Below, piece by piece: positions 11,559 to 25,400 of a stretch of DNA of 59,828 bases; the stretch's first letter is position 1; each line of letters opens with the position of its first letter. The stretch lies in contig CALSCQ010002890.1 in the NCBI GenBank assembly GCA_943704525.1, positions 1-59,828 of the forward strand, in the 5' to 3' direction. The translations under genes were made by a program, and so were the position numbers. Source of the DNA: Pigoraptor vietnamica. Its lineage: Eukaryota > Opisthokonta > Filasterea. The notes under the pieces were generated by a model. It searched no databases and was not told where the DNA came from. It was given only the letters and a program-made list of their open reading frames with translations.

Positions 11559-14500
11559 GGGCATGCAGGCCATGAGAGCGCCGGTACAGACTGAAATTGC
11601 ATTATAAACGCGCAAACGCACGCGCGACGCAGAGCACGCACTGCTATTCCTTTGCTTTCATCTGGGCCGTCAGCTCGACGAGCAGCTGCCAGTCGGAGGG
11701 GTTGTCCAGCTTCACCGACTGTTTGAGCGCCTCGATGGCATCCTCTCGTCCTGCGATCCACTTGCGAGGTCAATACGCAGCTCACACAAGCACGCACTCA
11801 CCTCTCTCGCACACGAACACGCACGCAGGTGCTCCTCAGGCACACACACAACACACAACCGTTCGTAAACACACGGGCGCGCACATAACCGCACAGCACT
11901 GGAACACTCACGATTTACGGCAATGCAGGCACGCGCCATAATCTGATATGCGTTGTACTGCGCGAAATAGGAACGTCCGTCAGTCGCGCACGTAAGTATG
12001 TCGCCACTCCACGCCCAAGTGAGTTACACTACGCACGTTCATGGGGTCGAGGTGGATGGCCTTCTCGAAGCACTCGATCGCCCGCACGTACTCCTTTTTG
12101 TTGTAGAACCCGACGCCCGCGCGGAACCACCCAAGCGAATTACGCGGCACCGTGCCCACCTTCGCTGTCAGCCACGCCTCCACCGACTGCGGCGCCCCAA
12201 GGCCGCCGTCGCCGTCGCCCATCATTCACTCACACGCACACACGCTCACCGCACACACTGTTGCAGAGGGACCAGCCGAACTGCCGCTGAAAAAGTCCGC
12301 CGAACAAGGCCCCCTACAAGCAGCCCACGGCAAGGGAATAAGCGCGCCAGTTGAAGCGAGGTGTTGGGTCAGCGCGAGCCGTTTGAAACAACGGCGGCCG
12401 AGTGCTTGGCAACGGATCACGGATCACGTGTGGTCACGTGAAGATACGGGTGACATCACGTGATGCGGAGTGTCACAATCGTCCAAATTGGGGCGTGTCC
12501 TGATTTTTCAGCTGTTTTTTGGGCTTCGTCAGTGCTTTTGTCTCGGCAGACCCTCCGAATGGGTGCGGTGCGAAAGGCCCGGCCATCTTCCCTCACAAAC
12601 ACACACAACACAGGCGCAGTGCGCACGCACGTGTGCGCAATACCAACGACGCACGCACTGCCTGACTTCTTGCGCGGCACGCCTTGCCCGTGTCTGCTTG
12701 CACGCAGTTATCTCTGGTTCGTTGCGCGGCTCTTACTTTGATAGTTCGTTTTTCTGTGGTGCGTGGGTTGGACGCGTGTGTGGTGCGGCCGAGAACATGG
12801 CGGCTCCAGAGGTCTCCGCGGGGCCGACGAGCGACTGCTTCTGGGAGCTTGGCTCGTACAAACGCGTGGTGAAGCGCGTGGAGGACGGCGCGACGCTCTG
12901 CGACGACTTTACGGCGATTATCCGCGAGCGGTCGGCAATTGAGAAGGAGTACTCGAAGGCGCTGCAGGCGTGGGCCAAGAAGAACGACAAGTACCTCGAG
13001 AAGAGCCCCGAGTTCGGCACGCTGAAGGACGCGTGGAAGGCGATGCTCGTGGAGGCGGAGGCGCTTGCGGAGATTCACCTGACGGTGAGCCAGCGCATCC
13101 TGTCCGAGGTCGAGACGAACATCAACAACTGGAAGAACGACAAGTTCCACAAGTCCATCCTGCACTTCAAGGAGGTGAAGAAGGCGGAGGAGGGCTTTGA
13201 GAAGGCGCAGAAGGCGTGGGCGAAGCTCAAGGGGAAGATGGACAAGGCGCGGAAGAGCTACCACGCGGCGGCGCGGGCGACGGAGCTCATGGCGCGCAAG
13301 GTCAGCGAGGCCGAGAAGAACCCCGAGATTGGCCACGACGAGGTGAAGAAGATATCGGACAAGCTGAACAAGATGCGGAACGAGACGGCGGACGAGCGCG
13401 CCAAGTACGAGGAGTCGCTGCAGAAGCTGCAGGACGAGCGGCCCAAGTACATTGCGGACATGACGGCCGAGTTTGAAAAGTGGCAGGACTTTGAGAAGCA
13501 GCGCATCGAGTACTTCAAGGACCAGCTGCACGACTACCACAAGATTGTCAACTTGCACGCGAACAACAGGTGGGCGCGCATGTGTGTGACGTCGACTATG
13601 TGTGCTTTGTTTCGTGTCTGCGTGTGACGTCTGTGGGATTTTCAGACACTGACGCTTCTTTCTGCGTGCGCCGCAGCTTCCAAAGTGCGTTTGCGCGGCT
13701 GCTTTCGTCGTTCGATGCCGTCGACTCGAATGCGGACCTCGCACAGTTCAGCAAGCTGTACGGCGCCGACATGGACATGCAGTGGCCCGCCTTTGAGGAG
13801 TATTCCGGCGGCGGCGACGACGTCAGCCTCGGCCGCTCGGGATCCACCGCGGTACGCAGGAAGGATTCGATCGTGAGCTCATCCAGCGTGTCGTCCACGC
13901 CGTCGCATCTGGCCGCGACGCCGTCCGCGCTTGTGGCCGCCCGCGCCGACTCGTTTGATGAGTGGGACGAGAACAGCGGCGGCGGCGGCGGCGTTCAGGT
14001 GCGCGCGCTGTACGACTACGACGCGGCGGATCCCGACGAGCTGTCGTTCCGCGAGGGCAGCATCATCATGCGCACGCACACGGTCGACGAGAACGGGTGG
14101 TGCCGCGGCGTGCTCAACGGCAAGTCCGGTCTCTTCCCGGCCAACTACGTCGAGGAGTGCTAAGCAATCGTCGGCGTCGCACGAGCGGCTCTTATGTGTT
14201 TGCGCGTTGTTGTAGCTGAGGCGTCAAAGCGTTGCGCGTTTTCTCTTCTGTCGCATTGCGTGCTTCGCTGCGTGCGGCGTAAGTTCAGACTCGAATGATA
14301 CGTGCGCGGCTGGTCCTGTGACCACCGACACTCGTCAAACACGCGCATTCAAGAAGCAAGTGTTGATTATTGCAAATTCAAAGCGAAAACGCGCGCGCGG
14401 CAACGCGGGTAAGCGCGCGTCGAGAGTGCCAGCCCCTCGTGGCGCGCCGTGGGCATTACTGGTTTGTGCTGCCCTTGATCGTGTTGACAAGCCTGGAAGG

Positions 14501-15194
14501 GCAGACGCGACACATTCAGCCACGGCGGCAAAGAAGCACCGCGGCGGCACCAGTCGCAGGCATGGCCGCACAACACGAGCAAACGCACACAACACGACCA
14601 ACGCACAGCACGAGCAACGCACCATTCCATCGCCTCCTCCAGGCCCTCGCCCTTGACGGCGGATGTCTTGAAAATGGACCACGTGCGATTCTTAAGCAGC
14701 GAAAGTCCGAGTGCCTCGGAGACTTCGGCGGGCTTCATCGCGCCCTCCACGTCCTGCAGAGTGGAACAAGATGTAAGGCAATGCATGCGCACAGCCGGCA
14801 CGCGCGGATCTCAATAAGAGCCGCACACACCTGCTTGTTCGCAAACACCATCAACACGGCGTCCTTAAGCTCCTCCTCCTCAAGCATGCTCACGAGCTCC
14901 TGCTTTGATATGCCGATGCGCTCGCGGTCGGCGCTGTCCACGACGTAGATGACGGCGTCCGTGTTCGCATAGTAGCAGCGCCAGTAGGGCCTATGGACAC
15001 AGCAGCGACCGCCAGCAGTAAGTACTCAATTCAAATTGCACAAACCGCTCGGCAGTGCACTCACCGAATGCTTGTTTGCCCTGAAACGTGGACAGATAAG
15101 GGACGGACAAGGCGACGATCCATTCAGAATCGAATACATCCAGCACTTCATCACACGCACACGCCGCACGCTTGCATACACAGACACAACACAT

Positions 15195-15250
<56 letters not shown>

Positions 15251-15654
15251 CACAGCACATGCCGGAAGCTGAAACGCCGAGCAAAAACACGACATGATGC
15301 TTCCTCATCCAAAGCCATTCGACGCACCTCCCAAATCCCACACTGCAACAGGGAGGAATGGTTAGAACAAGCACATGCCCTGCGGACGCAACAGCGTACA
15401 CGCACCTTGGAACTTCAGGTTCTTGTATGTGACAGTCTCGACATTAAAGCCGATTGCTGCGTGGGCAAGTCAACAATGAGCAACACGCTCGCAAGCGCAC
15501 GCGCAAGAGAACGCGGCAGCGGCTAATGCGCACGCCAACACCCACTCGGAATGGTCGTGACCACCTCGCCCACTTGTAGCCTTGCGGAGAATGAGGCAGT
15601 GTGAGAACGAACCACACACGGACAAGCGAGGCATTGACTCACATGATGCACTCA

Positions 15655-15774
<120 letters not shown>

Positions 15775-18700
15775 TCAGCCGCTCCACATCGCCTCACGCC
15801 ATAGTCTCCTCCAAACTACTGCGCTACATGCCAGTATAAACAAGAGCGCGTGTCACGCAAGGTAGACGCACCCATAGCTGCCACTGCCCTCCGGCGCCAC
15901 GCGCACGACTGATAGCGCCCGCGGCAAAGTGCGCCGCCGCGCAGATGCCTCCCCTTCCGCTGTCGCCACAGAAACAAAGCCACCGACTTCCCAGCCGCAA
16001 TGCACGCGTCGAATACGAGCAGTTTGCACACACAGCGCGCACGCGGACCTCTCAAGGGCGATTATCTCCCTTTCGCTGCTTGTCGACGTGTCAGACAGAG
16101 GGTCATTAGCACTTGATCAGCCGGTGTGTGCTTGACTTGGGCCTGTCGCCGCACAGCCGCGCACTCGGATTTGAAAATGTGGCGAAAGGAGTGCCATGGA
16201 AGAGCCTTTCTCAAATTGCGCGCCCCGTGCAAACTCAAAAACGAAGGGCAAGTGAAGATTTCATCCGGGGTGCGACACCCTCCCGCCAAAAGTTTTGCCG
16301 CGCAGTTCTGTTACGCTGGAGCCGACTTCCACAAAAAAAAGGGTCCATTTTCGCACTGTACGTTGTGCTGCCCTGAACAGTTGCGTGCGAGCGCTGTGCC
16401 GCGTGCATCCACAGCGCAGGTGTTGTGGTCTGCAACAATGGACAACCCCTACAAGCGTAAGCGCGATGCGGCCCCTGCGCCCGCCCGCGCGGACGACGGC
16501 GAGGGTGGGAGCCAGCCGAGTCAACAACAGAGCCAGCCCAGCCAGCAGCAGAGCAAGCGGCCGCGCTGGGACGAGCCCGAGGACGCCGGCATGTCGTTCG
16601 AGGAGGAGCTGGCGCTGCTGGAGGAGGCGCAGGGCGACGTCGAGATGGTCGAGCTGCCCGAGTTTGCCGATGGCACCGCAGAGGACGCCGCACGGCGCGC
16701 GAGGTGGCGGCGACCCCCGATTCCCGACATTGACCCCGCTCGCGACTCGCTCGCATTCCAGCAGCTCGAGTGCGACTTTTATCAGGGGGAGCCGCTTCCT
16801 GGGATGCCCGGCGCGCGGTCCGGGGCAGTGCCCATTGTGCGCATGTACGGCGTGACGATGGCGGGCAACAGCGTCGTCTGCCACGTGCACGGCTTCTTGC
16901 CCTACTTCTACATCAAGGCGCCCGAGGGCTTTCGCGAGGCCGACTGCGCGTACCTGAAGGAGCAGCTGGGCAAGGCGCTGCTAGCGTCGGAGCGCGGGAA
17001 GGCGGGGTGCCCGGAGCCCGTCCTCGCGGTCGAGATTGTGCAGCGCGAGAACCTGCTCGGCTTTAGCGGCAACAAGAAGAGCCCGTTTCTGCTCATTACG
17101 CTCGCCCTACCAAAGTACGTCTCGACGTCCCGCCGCATCCTTGAGGGTAAGGGCGGCCCGCCCGTGAGCATCCAGCCGTGGGGCACGCTCGCCGTGACGA
17201 CGTACGAGTCGAACCTCGAGTACCCCGTGCGCTTCATGGTGGACAGGAAGGTCGTCGGGTGCAACTGGATCGAGCTACCCGCTGGGCGCTACTCGGTGCG
17301 CGCGCGCGATAGGATGACGGCCCTCGCGCAGCTCGAGTTTGACGTCGCGTACGATGCGTTTGTGAGCCACGCGCCCGAGGGGGACTGGTCGCACATTGCG
17401 CCGATCCGCGTGCTCTCGTTCGACATTGAGTGCGCCGGGCGCAAGGGCATCTTCCCCGAGCCCGACCACGACCCCGTGATCCAGATTGCGAACATGGTCA
17501 TCCGGCAGGGCGAGGCGCGCCCCTTTGTGCGGAACGTCTTCACGCTCGACACGTGCGCGAACATCGCGGGTTCGGACGTCATTTCGTTTGCGACGGAGAA
17601 CGAGCTGCTTGCGCGGTGGGCCGACTTTGTGCGCGAGTGCGACCCGGACATTGTGACGGGCTACAACATCGTGAATTTTGATCTCCCGTACCTGCTGCGG
17701 CGCGCGGAGCACCTGCGCGTGTCGCACTTCAACCTGCTCGGCCGCGTGCGTGGGCAGCCCACGAAGATCCGCGACACCAAGTTCAGCAGCAAGGCGTACG
17801 GGACGCGCGAGTCGAAGCTGATCAACACGGAGGGGCGCTGCCAGTTTGACGTCCTGCAGATCCTCCAGCGCGACTACAAGCTGCGCTCGTACACGCTCAA
17901 CGCGGTGTCCGCGCACTTTCTCGGCGAGCAGAAGGAGGACGTGCAGCACTCGATCATCACGGACCTGCAGCACGGCAACGCGCAGACGCGGCGGCGCCTG
18001 GCCGTGTACTGTCTGAAGGACGCGTACCTCCCCCTGCGGCTGCTCGACAAGCTCATGTGCATCATCAACTACATGGAGATGGCGCGCGTCACCGGCGTGC
18101 CTTTCAGCTACCTCCTTACGCGCGGCCAGCAGATCAAGGTCGTCTCGCAGCTCTTCCGGAAGGCGCGCGAGCAGGGCCTCGTCATCCCAGCCCTCAACTC
18201 GCAGGGCAGCGAGGAGCAGTACGAGGGCGCGACCGTCATCGAGCCCCGCCGCGGCTACTACGACGTGCCCATCGCCACACTCGACTTCAGCTCGCTGTAC
18301 CCGTCGATTATGATGGCGCACAACCTGTGCTACACGACGCTGCTGCCCGGGCGCGAGCACGAGAAGGTGGCCGCCGACCAGTACATCCGCACGCCGTCGG
18401 GCGACCACTTTGTGAAGGCGTCGGTGCGCAAGGGCATTCTGCCGGAGATTCTCGAGGACCTCCTGCACGCACGCGCGCGCGCCAAGAGCGACCTGAAGAA
18501 GGAGACGGACCCCTTCCGTCGTGCCGTGCTCGACGGCCGCCAGCTGGCGCTCAAGGTGTCGGCCAACTCGGTCTACGGGTTCACCGGCGCGACGGTGGGC
18601 AAGCTGCCGTGTCTCGAGATCAGCTCGAGCGTGACGGCGTTTGGGCGGCAGATGATTCAGCGGACGAAGGAGCTCGTGGAGGAGCGGTATTCGCTCGCGA

Positions 18701-21700
18701 ACGGCCACGCGCACGACGCGCAGGTCATCTACGGCGACACGGACTCTGTGATGGTGCGCTTTGGGCCGCAGGATCTCGCGGAGGCGATGCGCCTTGGGAA
18801 GGACGCGGCGGAGTACGTCAGCGGACACTTCACCAAACCCATCAAGCTCGAGTTTGAGAAGGTGCGGTGACCGTGGTCTACAGTGGCTCGCGTGTGATTT
18901 TGTTATGGGTCTGTGTAATTCTGTGTGTGCGATTGTGTGTGGGTGTGCACTCGAGAGCGTGCGCGCGTTGTGCGCGAAGTGCCGTTCCGTTTCCGTTCTG
19001 ACATTCGCTGCACCAGGTGTACTTTCCGTACCTGCTGATCAATAAGAAGCGCTACGCGGGGCTCTACTGGTCCAAGCCGGACGCCTTTGACAAGATGGAC
19101 TGCAAGGGCATCGAGACGGTCCGCCGCGACAACTGCCCGCTCGCAAAGAACCTCATCGACGCGTGCCTGCGCAACATCCTGATCGAGCGCAACGTCCCCC
19201 TCGCCATTCAGCACGTCAAGGACTCCATCTCGGACCTCCTCTGCAACCGCATCGACATCTCGCAGCTCGTCATCACAAAGGCGCTCTCAAAGACGGGCGA
19301 CGACTACGCCGGCAAGCAGGCGCACGTGGAGCTCGCCGAGCGCATGCGGAAGCGCGACGCCGGGTCCGCGCCGACGCTCGGCGACCGCGTGCCGTACGTC
19401 ATCATCAAGGCAGCGAAGGGCGCGGCGGCGTACCAGAAGTCGGAGGACCCGATCTACGTGCTGGAGAACAACATTCCGATCGACACGCGCTACTATTTGG
19501 AGAACCAGCTCAGCAAGCCACTCATGCGCATATTCGAGCCCATTCTGGGCGAGGCCAAGGCGCAGAACCTTCTCAGTGGGTGTCTGTGTGCGTTTGCATG
19601 GGCATGTGTGTGTATGTGTGCGCGCGTGCGTGTGTGCGTTAGTTGTGCGTGTTGTCTACATAGTCGTATTGGCTGGAAGACTGCACACTGACGCTGTGGT
19701 GCGCAGACGGCGACCACACGCGCACAATTGCCGTGGCGACGCCCACAATTGGCGGTCTGATGAAGTTCACGAAGAAGGTCGAAAAGTGCATCGGGTGCAA
19801 GGTGCCCCTGCAGAACAACGGTATGGCTGCTTCGCCCCAGTACTGCTATTAACTGTTGGCTTCATCCTCGCTCGCACACACTCCATGGCCTTCATTTCTC
19901 ACGCGCACCCATGGTTCTATCGACGCACAGAGTCCGCCGTGTGCAAGCATTGCCGCGAGCGCGAGTCCGAGCTGTACCAGAAGGAAGTCGCGAGCCTCAG
20001 CGCCCTCGAGGAGCGCTTTTCGCGGCTGTGGACGCAGTGCCAGCGGTGCCAGGGCAGCCTGCACGAGGACGTCCTGTGCACAAGGTGTGTGTGTATGTGT
20101 GCCGTTGGAATTGCGCACGCGGCAGCTCCTGACCCTCTCGGATCCCCGCAGCCGCGACTGCCCGATCTTCTACATGCGCAAGAAGGTGCAGAAGGACGTC
20201 GCCGACCAGCACCAGCTCATCCGCCGCTTCGACGACAGCTGGTGAAAATGAACTGCAGTCTCCGGAACTGTCCGCCACTTGCGATTACGAACCGCTGACG
20301 CAACGTCTCACGACGCGGCGGACGCGGGTGCCACGGGGGATACGTTGGCCGCGAGCTCCCTCTTCTCTTCCTGCAGACACCGGGCGCACACACATTGGAA
20401 GAGGAACGTCTCGCTGAGCACCGACCGGCGGATTTCGAGGCACGACGTGACGTCGACGTAGGCGATGGTCACCTCCTCGCCCTCGCCAATCGCGCGCTCC
20501 GACACAAACTCAATCGCACTCCCGTGATAGCGCCGCACCGCATTGGGGGCACACGAGTGGTTGAAGAAGGCGCCGAGGGGGTGTAGCGCAAACGCATACA
20601 ACTCGCGGTCGTCGTCCCGGTACCTGCGGTGCGAGGATGGTCAGGGCACTCAGTCACACCACCCAACGGCACAGATGCCTTTTCGACGCAGCCAGCACAC
20701 GCACCCGAACGAATTGCAGGACTCGCGACACAGCAAATCCACGCACTCGTCCTCGGACGGCATCGCAATGTGGGCCAGACCCCTCTCTCCCGCGGCAATC
20801 GCCGCTGCGACGGTGCGCGCGACCAGCCGCATAAGCTCAATGCGCCCCTCGTCCACGTGCACGCGGTTCGCTTCAAGCGCCAGACAGTCGTTAAATAACG
20901 GCACGTGCGCGCCGAGTAGAGCGTCGGGTACCGTAGACACGCAGTCCGCCGATAAGCTGCGAGCGCAGAGAAGAAGCGCGAGCACGCGCACGAGCGAGCG
21001 ATAGTACGGCGAGGTCGCCGCGATCTCGTCGTACTTCTTTCTCCGCGCGATTTCGGCGGCAACGGCGCGGAGCATTGGACAGCGGAGGGAGTGTGCGGGT
21101 GCCTCGGTGTCCCTGCATGTCTCGCTGCAGTAGTGGTCGCCGCAACGCGCGCCGCACTGCACCGTCAGGTGCTTGCGCCACGCAAAGTGCATGCATCTTG
21201 CGCACACGTTGCGCCGCCACTCGTCCATCGCGACGATCGCAAGCGGCACCGTCCGCAACACAACCTACAATGCAACTTTCATTACTGCTGTGTCTTATTG
21301 AGCCAGCACGCCAACCCGGGCACGTACCTCGCCTACTGCGAACGGGCGCGCCGCGAACAGCCCGCGGCCCTTTCCTGGCGCCTCCCTCACGACCACACCG
21401 AAGCATGCCAGTCGTGCGTTCGCGCGCGCAAGTGCCTCTGACGACGCATGGTCCATCGCTCGAAATGCGACTCGAAAAAAAGCGCTCAAATGAAATGAAT
21501 CTCGGTTTAAAGTTTTTTGCGCGTTACTGGTTGTTACTTGTCACGTGGTGGGGAGCGAATTGGACTCGATGTCGTTGTTGTAATACCCCCAATTTCCCCT
21601 TCATTTTCGCCGCATTTCAATTTAATTCGCCGGGTGAACCACGTACTCGTTTTGAATGGCCGCGTGAGACCAATTTGGGCGGGCTTCACCCCTGCATAGC

Positions 21701-22458
21701 CTGAGCCTCACCACTCATCTCCCTCTCTCTCTCTCTCTCGACACGCACACACACTGCTCACTCTGCTTTTATCCGCGCAAAACTCTCTGCAATACTGCGC
21801 CGTGTCGCTTTCTGTGCGGCCTTCGATCGCGCGTCGCTGTTCTGCTGAGCGAAATACTGCTCGCGGCATTGAGTGTCGTCGTCGTCAGCGCGTCGTCATC
21901 TCTCTTTCGCTGCTGTTGTCCCGTGAGTGAAGGCAAAAGTCAATTCGGCGGCGCCGTCACAAGGCGTCGGCGCTCGCAAAAGAGCGAGCGATGATAATGG
22001 AGGGCATGCAAGGTAAGTGAAGGTGGTGCCGTGTCTTCCGTTACAGCGGCTGCTCAGCCTAACCGGTGTCATCTCGCGTTTCCCAGTGTGCGTGCAAAGC
22101 CCCGCGCGGCCGGGCAAGCGAAAACAGTATGATGGCTTTGAGGAACTCTACGCTTTGCCGGCGGTGAGTGCCCATCTGTGCTCGCACACGCAGAAAGGCG
22201 CCTTTGTTTGTTGCTCATGCTCAGCAAATTTGTCCCCGCAGAAGCGGCAAGAGTGTGCGGCGCTCTACGACAGCGACTGCCCCATGGGGGACGCGTCCTA
22301 CCCCACGCCGCCCTTTGAATTCCCCATGCCTGCGCTGCTTCCCCACGACGGCATTCAGAGCGCACAGGTCGTCCCGCAGCCTCCCCATGTCATGCAGCAC
22401 GCGTTGGAACAGGCCCTCCATCAAGCCGTGGAGCACAACGAAATCGAACGGCAACAGC

Positions 22459-22490
<32 letters not shown>

Positions 22491-25400
22491 GCGCAGTACA
22501 GCGCCCCTGCGTACGCACAGCGCAAGATTACGGAAAGCGATTTTCCGGACGTGTCGATGATGTCCATGCGGCCGCGTTCAGTCTATCAGGTGCGCTTTGT
22601 GCTGGGGTTGTGCGCTTTTGACAACGTCGTGCTCACTCGGATGGTGCTGCTGCTGCAGGAGACGCCGCGCAACAGGTTTGCCGACGCAAACAATGAGAAC
22701 GCGCTCAGCATGGACTTCACGCTGATGAAGCACGTTAATCGGGTGAGTGGCCAGGCTGCGTGTAAACGTTCCCTACGTTTGTCATGTGTTAATGCCGGTG
22801 TGTCTGATGTGCTCTTGACTTCGCAGACGTCCAAGTCGCCAGGCACATTTAGCCTCGGATTCCGCGCCAACTGCCCACGCTGCCTCCGCCGAGAGCCAGG
22901 CCATTCCGCGCACATCCTTGACGAGCGGGGAAATGCGCTCTGAGCTTCATCTCGGCTGTTATCGTGCGCAGTGCTGTTGTATCTCGGGCCGGTGGTGCGG
23001 GCAACCGTCGTGTACATAGTCGCGGCTCAAGCGAGAACTGCGTCGCTATGCTTAAACAATGTGCTGTCCTCGTGCGCGCGCGTGCGGCGTGCGCAGAGGC
23101 TTTTGCGGCGCGTGTCCTTCGTGTGGGAGGGCACGCCGTCCGCCACTCGCAATAATTATGCACTTCTCAGACCTTTGCATGGCATCGCGAACGTGCAATC
23201 ACGCAGAGAGAGCTGCTCAATCCCGCGACAGTAGTGCCTCAATAGGACGCCCTCAATCACGCAGGCGACGCTCGACCCATGCCCACCACGAGAGACTCAA
23301 CAGCGCCACCTAAACAACACCCTACACCCCAAATGACCCGGCACACCCTACACCCCCAAACGACCAGGGACAGCAAATCCACCACGGGTCTGTACTGACT
23401 GCCGCCGTGGCCGCGACAGTCCCGTGCCTCGCAGCCAACCGCGGAGGCGCGGGAGACAATGGACACAAACGCATTGCAACGCGCAAGGGCAGAGACGCGC
23501 TTTAGCGCTTGCCACCGACGCGGGGCGCGGCGGCCTTGGGCTGCTGGACCTTGGCGGGCTTGGCGGCGGCGGCCTTGCCGGCAGCGGGGGCCTTCGTCTT
23601 CTCGGCCTTCTTCGCCGCCTGCTTGGCCTTGGCCTTCTCCTTGGCCGCGCGCTCAGCCTGCTCGCGCTGGGCCTTGCGGACCTCGGGCTTCTGGTTGCGC
23701 TTCGCAAGGATCGCCTCCATCGTCATGCCCTGAATCTCGCGCTGGAACTTGGCCGTGCGGCGCGTGCGCTTCTTGGCGACCTCCTCGGCGGCGCCCTTCT
23801 TGTGCTTGCGGCGGTAGAGCACCGTCCACGAGATCTTGCGGGGGTTCCGCTTCATGAGGAACGACGCCTCGGCCTTCCCGTTAAGGAAGTTGAACGTCTG
23901 TGCGGAAATGCAAGTGCAATCAGCGCACGCGTCCACGCTCGACGCAGCGGTCCCACGCAATGGCTATTCGTCCGCCGTTGACTGTGCTTCAAATGTAATC
24001 GCCTGTTCCGAACGTGCAGACAGATACATCCCACGCCAATTACACGCCACGCCCAACACGCCACACACCAAAGTGACGCACAGTTCGCGAATAGGCTCTC
24101 GTAATGCGAACAACAAGCCCCGTCAACCATCACGCGCTCATTCACTATTCACTCACCCGTCCATCGATGCGGATGTACCGGCGGCCGTGGCCGGGGTAGA
24201 TCTTGTACCCGGAGAAGTTGCAGAGCTCGAGCCTGCAGAGAAACGCATGCGTGTCACAAACGCGGCCTCAAAGGAAACAGAGAAAGAGAGCGGATGCGCG
24301 GCGCGGATGCGCGGCGCGGATGCGCGAAGGAAGACTTCGATGTAATCGCCATTCTCTAGCACACCAACGCAACTACAAAAGCCGCCGATATAGTTTCCAA
24401 GAGCCTCGTGCCCTCCCTCGTTTCGCCAAGCGTTCGCTCACTCGCGCATCCAACATCGCGAGCCAGTCCCCACCAGCCATCCCATCCCATCCCCCTGCGC
24501 GCATCCCGCGCCTCCCATCGCACACTCACTTCATTTTCGAAGGGCCCTCCGCGTGAACACGGGCTCGACAGGGCAGAAAAGAGAAGAGGACGGGTACGAT
24601 GCGCTGGGGGTGCCCTCTTTCACGGCGTCAGTGGGCGCAATCCCTCCACAATCACTCACATTGCGCGTGGATGGAATAGCACCCCGGATGACCACGGATT
24701 GCTTAAGCACCCCGGATGCTGCGACAATGTGTAACAATAGGCGCCTTCGTTTTTGCGAAACCCCTTTTCTTGCTTCGCCACACACTGAGATGAAGCGGCC
24801 TTTATGTCTTCGTGCTCTAAGCCTCGCATCCATTGCACAGGCCCTGCGTCTCCGTTGCAGCGGCCTGCAGTACGCAAGGCGAAAATGACATTCGCCCGCG
24901 TGGCCCATCGCGCCGTGCTCAACGCCCGTGCTGTGGGTCGCAGGGCGGCGGTCTGTCAGGTGCAGGTGTCGCCGAGAAGTGGCCCGCCTGCGTATACGGC
25001 CCGTACACTACCGCATGCACTCTTTGCAGCGCACAGGGTTAATCATGCGCGAGTGCATTGGCGTATGTGTGTAAATACGAGCATAATGTGCAGTGCCGCT
25101 ATGTGTATGAGCGCAATGTGCGTATTGAGAACGTACTTAAGCGGCAATGCGTCCATGTATGTGCGCGTGTATGCTGTTGTGCTTCAGCGCGCGGCATATA
25201 TCCAATCGTTGTCAACATTGTATTTATGATCCCATGTCTGACGCGGCGCTTGTATTGAACCGCTGTTAACGTCTGCTGGTGCTTTTTTTGCACAATTTGC
25301 GTGCCGGCAAATAGAGCGGTGGACCGCGCGCTATCTCGGCGGCTCAGTACCGACGAGGTTTTCCCCATGATACGCTGGCTTTTCTGTCTGTATTCATTCA